Shown here one piece after another: positions 19,292 through 27,401 of a stretch of DNA of 64,000 nucleotides. Under the pieces are notes generated by a model. That model did no database searches and was not told where the DNA came from. It saw nothing but the letters and a program-made list of their open reading frames with translations. The position numbers and the translations under genes were made by a program. Position 1 is the first letter of the stretch. Every line of letters begins with the position of its first letter. This DNA is from Mycobacterium sp. MS1601 (GTDB lineage Bacteria; Actinomycetota; Actinomycetes; Mycobacteriales; Mycobacteriaceae), in assembly GCF_001984215.1 (NCBI RefSeq), contig NZ_CP019420.1, positions 2,480,001 through 2,544,000 on the forward strand, written 5' to 3'.

Positions 19292-21075
19292 ACCATCTCC
19301 CGGTCGGTGGCCGGGGCCAGCGGGTCGTCGGCTTCGGTGGGTGGTCGGCCGCGCCGCAGGCGGTTGTCGATGTAGTTCACCAGATGCGTCAGCGGAATGG
19401 TCAAGGCGAGGTACAGCAGACCGGCGGCCACCAGCGGCGAGAGGTTACCGGTCTGGGCGTTGAGATCGCGACCCACCTGGAACAGCTCCCGCTGGCTGGC
19501 GATCAGGCCCAGGAAGTACACCAGCGAAGAGGCCTTCAGCAGCGAGATGAACTGGTTCACCAACGCGGGCAGCACCCGCCGGATGCCCTGCGGTATCACC
19601 ACCAACTGCATCGACGACGAGTAACTGAAGCCCAGCGCGCGCGAGGCCTCCAGTTGACCCGCCTCCACGCTCTGGATCCCGGAGCGCAGGATCTCGCCGA
19701 TGTAGGCCGCGGCCATCAACCCCAGCGCGGCGATGCCCAGGGGATAGGGGTTGTTTCCGGTGAGCCCGCCCACCACCGGGCCGAAGCCGAGGCCGATCAG
19801 CAAGATGATCACCACCTCGGGCAACCCTCGGAAGATGTCGGTGTAAACCCTTGCGGGCCAGCGTAACCACCGCGACCGTGAGATGCCTGCGACGGCCAGC
19901 AGCAGGCCCAGCGCCAAGCCGATCAACGCGGCGCTGACGGTCAGGATCAGTGTGTTGGGCAGCCCGGTCTTGATCAGGTCGGGGATCGCCTGACGGTAGA
20001 GGTCCCAGGAGAAGAACGCCTCGCCCAGCTGGGCCAGCGTCGATTTCGGGGCCACCGCCGGGGCCTCGCCGGTGGGAGCATTGCCTGCGGCGATCTCGGC
20101 GAAGTCCGGAAGCTGCGGCAGCACAGCGGCTTTGGAGCCGGGCTTCCAACCCGGCGGCAGTGCGCGTGGCACCCAGTCGGAATAGAGCCGCGCCCAGGTA
20201 CCGTCGTCGATCACCGCGTCCAGACCCGAATTCAGTGCGTCGATCAGCGGCTGGTTGTCCTTGGCCACCGCATAGGCGACGAAGTTGTCGAGGCTGAAGG
20301 TGTTCTCGATGATCTCGGCCGGGTCCCCGGGCCGCACCGTACCGACAGCCTGTTGTGACGGGGCCACCCAGGCGTCGATCTGACCGGTCCGCAGGCTGGC
20401 GTAGACGGTGTTGTAGTCCGGGAACTTCACCGGGTCCAGGCCCAGGGTGTCGACGACGTAGGCCTCCTGGACGGTGCCCTGGACCACGCCGACGCGTTGT
20501 CCCGCCGCCAGATCGGAGAACCCGGCGATGGCCGACCCCGTGGGCACCACCAGAGAGAAGTAACCGAAGTCGTAACCGTTGGTGAAGCCGACGGTCTGGC
20601 GGCGGGCATCGGTGGTGGTGATCGACGACGAGCCGACGTCGAAGCGTCGGGTGGCCACCTGGGCCAGCAGACCGGAGAAGTCGGTGCCCACGAACTCGAT
20701 CTGCAGACCCAGCTTGTCGGCGACAGCGCGCAGCAGTTCGTTGTCGAAGCCGGTGAACACTCCCGCGGCGTTGATGCAGATGCTGGGTGGGGCGTCGGAC
20801 AGGGTGCCGACTGTCAGGATGCCGGGTCGGGTGAGACCCAGCGCGGCGGGGTCGACGGTGTCCAGCGGCACCACCGACGCGGTGGTGTACTTGTCCGCCT
20901 CGGGTCCGGTACTGGCTGCCGCCAGGTTGTTGGGCAACGCGCTGGCGCTGGTGACGCCGGCGGGTGCGCACTGATCAGCCGCTGACGCCGGCGATGCCGA
21001 CGTCAGCCCCGAGATCAGCAGGACGGTGACGGTGATGGCCAAGAGGCGGCCAGCGAAGAACCTCACCGTGAGCAA
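19288..21075 (-). CDS. Fused amino-acid ABC substrate-binding protein and permease
   Basis: A 595-residue two-part protein. A signal segment (about residues 8-32) leads into a periplasmic-binding-protein domain of SBP family 3 (about 70-310) with motifs GILTVGTLSDAPPS and FTGFDNELLRAVADKLGL. After a linker, a HisM/GlnP-type permease domain (about 360-585) has several membrane helices and the EAA-like loop QLEASRALGFSYSSSMQLVV. Fusion of binding protein and channel is known in some GlnP-type importers. With the neighbouring ATPase this makes a complete two-gene importer. No Cys lipobox is needed because the permease anchors the receptor. Confidence 0.9.
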   Translation of the reverse strand: MLTVRFFAGRLLAITVTVLLISGLTSASPASAADQCAPAGVTSASALPNNLAAASTGPEADKYTTASVVPLDTVDPAALGLTRPGILTVGTLSDAPPSICINAAGVFTGFDNELLRAVADKLGLQIEFVGTDFSGLLAQVATRRFDVGSSSITTTDARRQTVGFTNGYDFGYFSLVVPTGSAIAGFSDLAAGQRVGVVQGTVQEAYVVDTLGLDPVKFPDYNTVYASLRTGQIDAWVAPSQQAVGTVRPGDPAEIIENTFSLDNFVAYAVAKDNQPLIDALNSGLDAVIDDGTWARLYSDWVPRALPPGWKPGSKAAVLPQLPDFAEIAAGNAPTGEAPAVAPKSTLAQLGEAFFSWDLYRQAIPDLIKTGLPNTLILTVSAALIGLALGLLLAVAGISRSRWLRWPARVYTDIFRGLPEVVIILLIGLGFGPVVGGLTGNNPYPLGIAALGLMAAAYIGEILRSGIQSVEAGQLEASRALGFSYSSSMQLVVIPQGIRRVLPALVNQFISLLKASSLVYFLGLIASQRELFQVGRDLNAQTGNLSPLVAAGLLYLALTIPLTHLVNYIDNRLRRGRPPTEADDPLAPATDREMV

Positions 21076-21115
21076 CCTACTGCTCGAGACCCCCGTGAAC
21101 GGGGGTTCGGCTCAT

Positions 21116-21787
21116 TCAGACTGCAAGTGCGGCCGCGATTCCCAGCACCCCGCGGCGGCGCAGCTCGTCGAGCATCACCCTGGCCAGCAGATTCGCCCGC
21201 TCGACGTTGACGGCCTTGGCGGCTTCGATGTCGTGGTGGCGGATGGCCTCGGTCTCGTGCTCGTAGAGCGCGAGCATTTCCGCGCCCGCTCCGACGTAGG
21301 CACCCCAGAAGTCACGTGGGACGAAGGCTTGCGACGCGCGGATGTTGGCCAACAGACGTGGACCCGCGTACTCGTCGTAGATCGTCCTGCGGTACTCCCA
21401 GGAGGCCTCGTTGAAGGCCAGGCTCGCGCACGAGTTGCGCAGTACCGGCATCAGCGAATCCAGTCGCGCGATCACCCGGCACTCGGGATCGGCCGCAGCT
21501 CGGGCCGAGGCGATCCCGCTCAGCATGCCGTAGATCTCGTGATACTCCATGACCACTGCTTCGTCGAACCGCTCCACGAACGCTCCCCGGTGGTACCGGG
21601 TACTGAGAATCCCGTCGTGCTCGAGCTGGACCACGGCCTCCTGGATGGGCACACGGCTCAACCCCAGCACATGGGCGATCTCGTTGCGATCGATCCGATC
21701 CCCAGATCGCAGCCTCCCCGTCAGGATCAGATTGACCACGTGGGCCACCACCAGATCCTTTTCTTTGACACCGTATTTCTTTGGCAT
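21116..21787 (-). CDS. GntR/FadR-family regulator (Rv0043c-like)
   Basis: A 223-residue regulator homologous to Rv0043c. The N-terminal winged helix contains [19 protein letters not shown], the recognition helix [19 protein letters not shown], and the wing [14 protein letters not shown]. The C-terminal all-helical FCD domain (about 85-215) has Asp/His residues that commonly bind a metal and carboxylate ligand. The frame is open to 21943, but the ATG at 21787 matches homologues ([11 protein letters not shown]) and has a strong GGGGAGGTG ribosome-binding site. It lies 40 bases upstream of the amino-acid transporter operon in the same direction and might control it. Confidence 0.9.
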   Translation of the reverse strand: MPKKYGVKEKDLVVAHVVNLILTGRLRSGDRIDRNEIAHVLGLSRVPIQEAVVQLEHDGILSTRYHRGAFVERFDEAVVMEYHEIYGMLSGIASARAAADPECRVIARLDSLMPVLRNSCASLAFNEASWEYRRTIYDEYAGPRLLANIRASQAFVPRDFWGAYVGAGAEMLALYEHETEAIRHHDIEAAKAVNVERANLLARVMLDELRRRGVLGIAAALAV

Positions 21788-21999
21788 CTGCACCTCCCCG
21801 CGCCCCGCAGCCCGGTCGAGCACTTGTGAATTCTGCCGTTGTTTCGACAGCTGTGCTCGTTGATGTACCGGATCTACAACGCCAAGACTAAACGTCTTGA
21901 ATCCGTCGAGGCACGTCAGCGTGCAAATGGGATTGATTTTCACAGGAAACCGGCACGAAAATGTCTGCCTCTGCCATGTGTGAATCGAGTGTGAATGCC

Positions 22000-22791
22000 C
22001 TACGCGGTACGCCGATCACGCCACGTGACCAGTGCTTCGGCCGCGCTGAGGTCGTAGTCGGGTCCGTTGACGCCGATGGTCAACAATGTCACGCCCAGGG
22101 CGGCCAGCGCGTCGGCTTCGGCGAGCATGTCATCGACATTTCGTTCCGGCACGCCAGAGGAGCGCTCGATGGCCGCCGGCGCCCTGCCCACCGCGGCGCA
22201 GTGGGCGTCGAGCACCTCCGCCTTGCCCGGGTACGTCGCGCGATCGGTGAAGCCGTGCCAGATGTCGGCGTACTCCGCGACCAGTCGCAGGGTCTTCTTC
22301 TCCCCCTGGCCGCCGATCAGGATCGGGATGTCTCGTACCGGGGCCGGGTTGAGCTTGCTCAGCCGCGACCGGATCCGGGGCAGCGCCGCGGCCAGATCGT
22401 TGAGCCGGCTGCCCGCGGTGCCGAAGTCGTAGCCGTACTCCTCGTAGTCCTTGTCCTTCCAGCCCGATCCGATGCCCAGGATCAGCCGGCCGCCGCTGAT
22501 GTTGTCGACGGTGCGGGCCATGTCCGCGAGCAGGTCCGGATTGCGGTAGGAGTTGCAGCTGACCAGAGCGCCGAACTCGATCTTCGAGGTCTGTTCGGCC
22601 CAGGCGGCCAGCATGGTCCAGCATTCGTAGTGCGCGCCGTCGGGATCACCGTAGAGCGGGTAGAAGTGGTCCCAGTTGAAGGCGATGTCGACGCCCATGT
22701 CCTCGCAGCGGCGCACGGCGTCGCGGATCAGGCCGTAGTCGGGGGAGTGCTGGGGCTGAAGTTGGACACCGATGCGGATGGGGAGGGTCAT
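22000..22791 (-). CDS. LLM-class F420-dependent oxidoreductase (Rv0044c-like)
   Basis: A 263-residue luciferase-like monooxygenase fold protein homologous to Rv0044c. It has the TIM-barrel features [14 protein letters not shown] at the start, [15 protein letters not shown], and [21 protein letters not shown] typical of F420-using members. The cofactor is inferred from the family; the substrate is unknown. The ATG at 22791 has a GGGGAG ribosome-binding site immediately upstream, and the open frame beyond it crosses an inverted repeat and has no homologue support. Confidence 0.88.
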   Translation of the reverse strand: MTLPIRIGVQLQPQHSPDYGLIRDAVRRCEDMGVDIAFNWDHFYPLYGDPDGAHYECWTMLAAWAEQTSKIEFGALVSCNSYRNPDLLADMARTVDNISGGRLILGIGSGWKDKDYEEYGYDFGTAGSRLNDLAAALPRIRSRLSKLNPAPVRDIPILIGGQGEKKTLRLVAEYADIWHGFTDRATYPGKAEVLDAHCAAVGRAPAAIERSSGVPERNVDDMLAEADALAALGVTLLTIGVNGPDYDLSAAEALVTWRDRRTA

Positions 22792-22806
22792 GCTCCCCAA
22801 CGTAGT

Positions 22807-22855
22807 GATTTCGGCGTGTTTTCCGCCGCTCAGCGGCAGAGAACACGCCGAAATC
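22807..22855 (-). terminator. Long inverted repeat downstream of phoX
   Basis: GATTTCGGCGTGTT (22807-22820) and AACACGCCGAAATC (22842-22855) form a perfect 14-base stem. The loop itself folds into a GCCGCT/AGCGGC hairpin. It begins five bases after the phoX stop, which suits a terminator. The nearly perfect outer and inner symmetry also resembles a REP-type repeat. Confidence 0.6.
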
Positions 22856-22859
22856 CCGA

Positions 22860-24941
22860 CTACACGCCGATGTTGCCGCCGTCGCGCCACACGGCGACCA
22901 CCGAGGGCCGCGCGGTGCCGTTGCCGCCCTCGGGCCAGCGCGACAGGGGGTCGTCGATGCTGTTGTCGTCGTTCTCGCCGGGGTGCTGCACACACACCGT
23001 CACGATGTCGTCCTTCACGATGGGGCCGCAGGTCTCGGCGCCCACCGGCACGGTCAGGAATTGTTTGGTCTCACCGCGGTTGGGGCCGTCCAGCGCGACG
23101 GCGAACAGCCCGTCGTTGGAGTCCAGCGCGTTGCCGTCGGTGGAGATCCACAGGTTGCCGTGGCTGTCGAAAGCCAGGTTGTCCGGGCAGGAGATCGGGC
23201 TGACCTTCGTCTTGTCGAAGCCGCCGAAGTACGTGTCGGCAGCGGCCGGGTCGCCGCACACCAGCAGCAGGTCCCAGGTGAAGTCGGTGCCGGCGTGGTT
23301 GTCGGTGAGCTCGAGTACCTGACCGTTCTTGTTGTCGTTGCGTGGGTTGGCGGCGTCGGGGCCGGGTTTGCCCTCGGCGCCGCGGTTGGAGTTGTTGGTC
23401 AGCGCGACGTAGACCTTGCCGGAGACGGGATTGGCCTCGAAGTCCTCGGGGCGGTCCATCTTGGTGGCGCCCACCTTGTCTGCGGCGAACCGGGTGAACA
23501 CCGCGACCTCCTGCGGGCTGATTCCGTCGACCAGCGATTCGGCCTGACCGCCTGCCCCGGAGCGCAACAGCGGGATCCAGATGCCGGTGCCGGCGAACGA
23601 TCCGGACGACGGCAGCGTGCCGGATCCGTCGATCTCTGCGGCCGGGATGTCGCTGGTGAGCTGCGCGACGTAGAGGGTGCCCTCGTCGAGGATGGTCATG
23701 TTGGCCGCCATGGCTTCAGGTGAGGTGCCCGGCTGGATCTTCTTGGACGACACGAACTTGTACATGTAGTCGAAGCGCTCGTCGTCGCCGGAGTAGGCGA
23801 CGACGGTGCCGTCGTCGGTGACGAAGATGTTGGCGGCCTCGTGCTTGAACCGGCCCAGCGCGGAGTGCTTGACGGGGGTGGACTCGGGGTCCCAGGGGTT
23901 GAGTTCGACGACGTAGCCGAACCGGTTGACCTCATTGGGGCTGGAGGTGACGTCCCAGCGGGGGTCGAAGGTCTCCCACTTGCGTTCAGTGGCTTCGAGT
24001 TTCACACCGTAGCGGTCCAGCCGGTCGGCGTCGACGGGGTTGGGCGCCGGGGCGCCTTCGGCTGCGCCGAAGTAGCTGTTGAAGTTCTCTTCGCCGGAAA
24101 GCACTGTACCCCAGGGGGTTACACCGCCACTGCAGTTGTTGACGGTGCCCAGCACGGTGCGGCCGGTGGGGTCGGCGGCGGTCTTGACGAAATCGGTACC
24201 CGCGGCTGGGCCGGTCAGCGTGAAGGGGCTGTCGGCGGTGATGCGGCGGTTGTAGCGACCCATCACCGGCTTGAGGCCGTCGGGGGTTTTCTCCACCTCC
24301 ACCACGGTGAGTCCGTGCGCGGCAACGCCGATCTCGAACTGCTCCCGAGTGGGGGCGTCGGCGTTGTAGCCGGGGTGCATGAACTGCTCGGTGGTGTACT
24401 CGTGGTTGACCACCAGCAGGTAGCGCCCGGGGGAGCCCTCGATGGGCAGCAGCCCGGCGAAGTCGTTGTTGAAGCCGAACTGACCCCGCTGGGCGGCGGG
24501 CGTCTGGTTGGCCACGTCGAAGGCGGGGGTACCGGGCAGCACCGGGTCGCCCCAGCTGATCACCACGGCCTGGCGATATCCGTCCGGTATCACCACGGCG
24601 TCTTCGCTGTTGGGTGCCACCGCGGCGAAGTCCATACCGGGCAGTGGCTTGAGTTCCTCCGGGACCACGCTGGTGGATGAAGTTGCAGCCGTGGGTGATT
24701 CATCGCTGGAACAGGCGGCCAACAGGGATCCACCGCCAACGGCCAGTACCGCGACGCCGCTGGCCTGCAGCACCGAGCGCCGAGACATCGCCTGGCGCAC
24801 CACATCGCCGAAGTAGGCGTTGTCGGTCTTGTTGGGTGCGGGGTGGGCGCACTGGTCGCCGCACTTGTAGCGGCAGGTGATGCGCTGCCGGGACGACTGC
24901 CCGTTGTGGTTCACGAACAGGTTCAACGGCACGATCGCCAT
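22860..24941 (-). CDS. phoX: PhoX family alkaline phosphatase, Tat-exported
   Basis: A 693-residue PhoX (DUF839) protein, a calcium/iron-dependent phosphatase family scavenging phosphate from organic esters outside the membrane. The N-terminal part has the conserved RYKCGDQCAHPAPN segment before a twin-arginine motif SRRSVLQASG and a hydrophobic stretch ending LLAACSS, which includes a possible lipobox. Further family motifs are GFNNDFAG, NHEYTTEQFMHPGY, LSGEENFNSYF and CPDNLAFDSHGNLWISTDG. The ATG at 24941 has a GGAAGG ribosome-binding site upstream. It appears monocistronic, ending in a strong inverted repeat. No Pho box could be assigned. Confidence 0.9.
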   Translation of the reverse strand: MAIVPLNLFVNHNGQSSRQRITCRYKCGDQCAHPAPNKTDNAYFGDVVRQAMSRRSVLQASGVAVLAVGGGSLLAACSSDESPTAATSSTSVVPEELKPLPGMDFAAVAPNSEDAVVIPDGYRQAVVISWGDPVLPGTPAFDVANQTPAAQRGQFGFNNDFAGLLPIEGSPGRYLLVVNHEYTTEQFMHPGYNADAPTREQFEIGVAAHGLTVVEVEKTPDGLKPVMGRYNRRITADSPFTLTGPAAGTDFVKTAADPTGRTVLGTVNNCSGGVTPWGTVLSGEENFNSYFGAAEGAPAPNPVDADRLDRYGVKLEATERKWETFDPRWDVTSSPNEVNRFGYVVELNPWDPESTPVKHSALGRFKHEAANIFVTDDGTVVAYSGDDERFDYMYKFVSSKKIQPGTSPEAMAANMTILDEGTLYVAQLTSDIPAAEIDGSGTLPSSGSFAGTGIWIPLLRSGAGGQAESLVDGISPQEVAVFTRFAADKVGATKMDRPEDFEANPVSGKVYVALTNNSNRGAEGKPGPDAANPRNDNKNGQVLELTDNHAGTDFTWDLLLVCGDPAAADTYFGGFDKTKVSPISCPDNLAFDSHGNLWISTDGNALDSNDGLFAVALDGPNRGETKQFLTVPVGAETCGPIVKDDIVTVCVQHPGENDDNSIDDPLSRWPEGGNGTARPSVVAVWRDGGNIGV

Positions 24942-25050
24942 GGCTGAGGGTCCTTCCGCGGAGAGACCGACCTGGGCTGTGGTCGGAACACCGCGGAAAG
25001 TTACGGGAGCGGATCTAGCAGACGGCAATCAGAAGGTTAACAATCGGTGT

Positions 25051-25905
25051 TCAGTCGAGAAGTCCAACCAGTGCGGCCAGGTTCATCCGCAGAATCTGCC
25101 CGGTGAGCTGGGGGTCCAGCCGGTCGAGGGTATCTGCGGCGGTGTGCACCGCCGTGTTGGCGGAGTCTTCGGCTTCGATGGTCAGTACCGCCGGGATGCC
25201 GGCTTCGATGAACGGGACGTGGTCGCTGGCGAACGGGTTCAAAGACGTGAACACCTCGAGCTCGGTCCACGTGGCGCCGGCCTGCGCCAGTCGCTGCACC
25301 AAGTCCAGCGACACTGCTGCGCCTTCGATCAGGACCCCGGCGTCAACGCCGTTGCGTCTTGCGATCATGTCCATGTTCAGGACGGCGCGGATGCGGTCCC
25401 TGTCGCCGGCACTCAGCGCCGCCACATGGGCGCGGCTGCCGAGCAGACCCTGTTCTTCCCCGCCGAACAGGATGATCTGCAGGTCGTGGCGCCAGCTGCG
25501 TGAGGCCAGCACCGTCGCCAGCTCCAGGGCGCCCGCCGACCCGCTGGCGTTGTCGTCGGCGCCGGGGGCCGGTGCAGCCGCGCCATCCACGTGGTTGACC
25601 GAGTCCAGATGTGCGCACACCACAACAAGCCCGGGATTGTCTGCGGTGCCGGGTTGTCCGCCGACGATGTTGTGGGACAGTCCGGCACCGACGGTGATCG
25701 GGGTGATCGACACGTTGTATCCCGCCGTCCGCAGGTGCTCTCCGGCGAACTCGAGCGCCTCGGCGTAACCCGCGGACAGCGAGTGTCGTGTTGTCGCAGT
25801 GGTGATGGCGTTCAACAACTGTTGACAGCGCGCCGGGGACAACAGGTCCAGCAGTGCCTCGGTGCCGGGGTCACGCATCCGGGGTCCGGCGGCGGAGCGG
25901 GCCAC
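25051..25905 (-). CDS. M28 family zinc aminopeptidase
   Basis: A di-zinc peptidase of 284 residues from the GTG at 25905. All metal and catalytic residues are visible: His99/Asp101 in CAHLDS, Asp118 in GADDNASG, Glu150-Glu151 in FGGEEQGL, Asp179 in LNMDM, and the last His in SDHVPF. There is no signal peptide. The GTG lacks a ribosome-binding site. An ATG at 25969 overlaps the upstream gene's stop (ATGA) and reads MSAPITQEWTCRRGA before running into a stop; a one-base excess in the GGGGCCCC run at 25923-25930 would join it to this frame. I therefore suspect the true start is 25969 and the frame is broken. It is the last gene of the hydrolase operon. Confidence 0.85.
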   Translation of the reverse strand: MARSAAGPRMRDPGTEALLDLLSPARCQQLLNAITTATTRHSLSAGYAEALEFAGEHLRTAGYNVSITPITVGAGLSHNIVGGQPGTADNPGLVVVCAHLDSVNHVDGAAAPAPGADDNASGSAGALELATVLASRSWRHDLQIILFGGEEQGLLGSRAHVAALSAGDRDRIRAVLNMDMIARRNGVDAGVLIEGAAVSLDLVQRLAQAGATWTELEVFTSLNPFASDHVPFIEAGIPAVLTIEAEDSANTAVHTAADTLDRLDPQLTGQILRMNLAALVGLLD

Positions 25906-25965
25906 CCTGGCCGCCTCCGGTCGGGGCCCCGCGCCGGCACGTCCACTCCTGGGTGATCGGAGCGC

Positions 25966-26277
25966 TCATGGTGTCTCCTCGTGGATCCGGAGTTCCAACT
26001 TGTCGGGTTGGTAGGACACGACGTCGAGGACCCGGTGGCGGTCACCGACGGTGACCTCCAACTTCTCGAGGTCGGGGGTGCCGCTCCAGAAACCGTGGCG
26101 ACCCTGTGGCACGTCGGCCGCCCCCGGTCCCCAGTCGATGAAGCCCCCGTCGGGGCCGAACTCCACGCCGCCGCGACCGCGGGCCGGCGGAAAGGTGTAG
26201 GACTCCGGGCGGTACACCGTGATGCCGTCGTGGTCCTCCTCGAAGGAGTGTCGCCAACGACCTTGTGGCGCAGTCAT
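25966..26277 (-). CDS. Small beta-rich protein, lipocalin-like hypothetical
   Basis: A 103-residue protein of unknown function. Conserved-looking strings include GRWRHSFEEDHDGITVYRP, YTFPPARGRGGVEFGPDGGF and WSGTPDLEKLEVTV, which alternate in a way typical of a small beta-barrel such as a lipocalin-like domain; this is inference. There is no signal peptide. The ATG at 26277 lies two bases after the metalloprotease stop and its own stop overlaps a downstream ATG, so it is tightly built into the four-gene operon and probably acts with the hydrolases, for example as an inhibitor or chaperone. Confidence 0.7.
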   Translation of the reverse strand: MTAPQGRWRHSFEEDHDGITVYRPESYTFPPARGRGGVEFGPDGGFIDWGPGAADVPQGRHGFWSGTPDLEKLEVTVGDRHRVLDVVSYQPDKLELRIHEETP

Positions 26278-26279
26278 TG

Positions 26280-27377
26280 TCAGGGGTGTCCGATCGATTC
26301 CCAGCCGGTCTGTGACGGTTCCCAGGCGGTTCCGTCGAACCACTTGTGATAGGTCACGCCGTCGGCGCCCTGCAAGATCACGTCGATACGCGAACCCGAT
26401 GACACGACCGAGGGTTCGTGGCCGTTGGTGTGCACCGGCACGTGGCCATTGCCCTCGGCGAACCGGGCGGGCTGCCAGACCGACCGACGGGCCACATCCA
26501 GGCAGGCACGCATTCGGTCCACCTGGCCGTGGGTGAACATCACCATCACGTCGTCGTCGACGTAATCCATGTAATTCACGAACATGTCGCCGTGCGGTCC
26601 GTTGTTACAGGTGACGTGTGGGAAGACCGGCTTACCGGTGTTCCCGCCCGCCTGATTCGGGGTGTCGTCCACCTCGTCGGTGCCTCCGCAGCCGGATCCG
26701 TCATCACCCCAGATGTGAAAGAGGTTGAGCCAGTGGCCGATTTCGTGCGTCAGGGTGCGCCCGAGGTCGAACGGATCGGTGGCGGTGCCGACGGTGCCGA
26801 ACGCGGTGTAGGTGACCACCACACCGTCGGTGGCAGGGCTGCCGCCCGGGAACTGGGCATAGCCCAACAGACCGCCCCCCAGCTTGGCCACCCAGATGTT
26901 GAGGTAGCGGTCGGCCGGCCAGGCGTCGATACCGCCGGTTGCGGTGGCCTTCACCGCGTCATCGGTGCCGAACGACGCCACCCGGGTTCGGGTGCGGGTG
27001 ATGCCGTCGGTGGGGTGTCCCTCTGGATCTACTGTGGCCAAGGCGAATTCGATTCCCGCGTCGGCCACCGCCGCGGCGAACGGTGCGGGCACGTCGGTGA
27101 TGTCGGCGTTGGCGGCACGGAAATCCTGGTTCAGCACCTCGATCTGAGTGTGGATCTGTTCGTCGGAGATGTTCTGCTCGGCGCGGTTGAACACGACGTG
27201 CACCACGACAGGGATCGTCACCGTCCCGGTGAGGCGCTGCCCCATTGCCTCCAATTGGATCGTCGCGTTCTCCAGCTCCGCACGCGCGGTGCGGTAGCTT
27301 TCGGATTCGGTGAGCAGTCGACGGTGGACCTCCATTGCCCCGCAGTTGCGGGTGGTGGGTGCGTCATTGATGGCCAT
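26280..27377 (-). CDS. M43 (pappalysin/cytophagalysin) family zinc metalloprotease
   Basis: A 365-residue metzincin. The zinc site HEIGHWLNLFH is at residues 211-221 (His211, Glu212, His215, His221), and the Met-turn NYMDY holds Met270. Cys230 and Cys257 fit a family disulfide. The N-terminal segment with Cys12 (NCGAMEVHRRLL) resembles the family's cysteine-switch region. A C-terminal stretch (about 320-365, SRIDVILQGADGVTYHKWFDG) looks like one unit of a carbohydrate-binding or beta-propeller repeat. No signal peptide is present, which is odd for a family that is usually secreted. It follows the protease-nuclease gene by 24 bases. Confidence 0.88.
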   Translation of the reverse strand: MAINDAPTTRNCGAMEVHRRLLTESESYRTARAELENATIQLEAMGQRLTGTVTIPVVVHVVFNRAEQNISDEQIHTQIEVLNQDFRAANADITDVPAPFAAAVADAGIEFALATVDPEGHPTDGITRTRTRVASFGTDDAVKATATGGIDAWPADRYLNIWVAKLGGGLLGYAQFPGGSPATDGVVVTYTAFGTVGTATDPFDLGRTLTHEIGHWLNLFHIWGDDGSGCGGTDEVDDTPNQAGGNTGKPVFPHVTCNNGPHGDMFVNYMDYVDDDVMVMFTHGQVDRMRACLDVARRSVWQPARFAEGNGHVPVHTNGHEPSVVSSGSRIDVILQGADGVTYHKWFDGTAWEPSQTGWESIGHP

Positions 27378-27401
27378 GATGAATTCCTTTGTCGTCCAGG
27401 G

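Noticed and set aside
21788..21943. Upstream 52-codon extension of the GntR gene
   Set aside because: The internal ATG at 21787 has a strong ribosome-binding site and homologues begin there.
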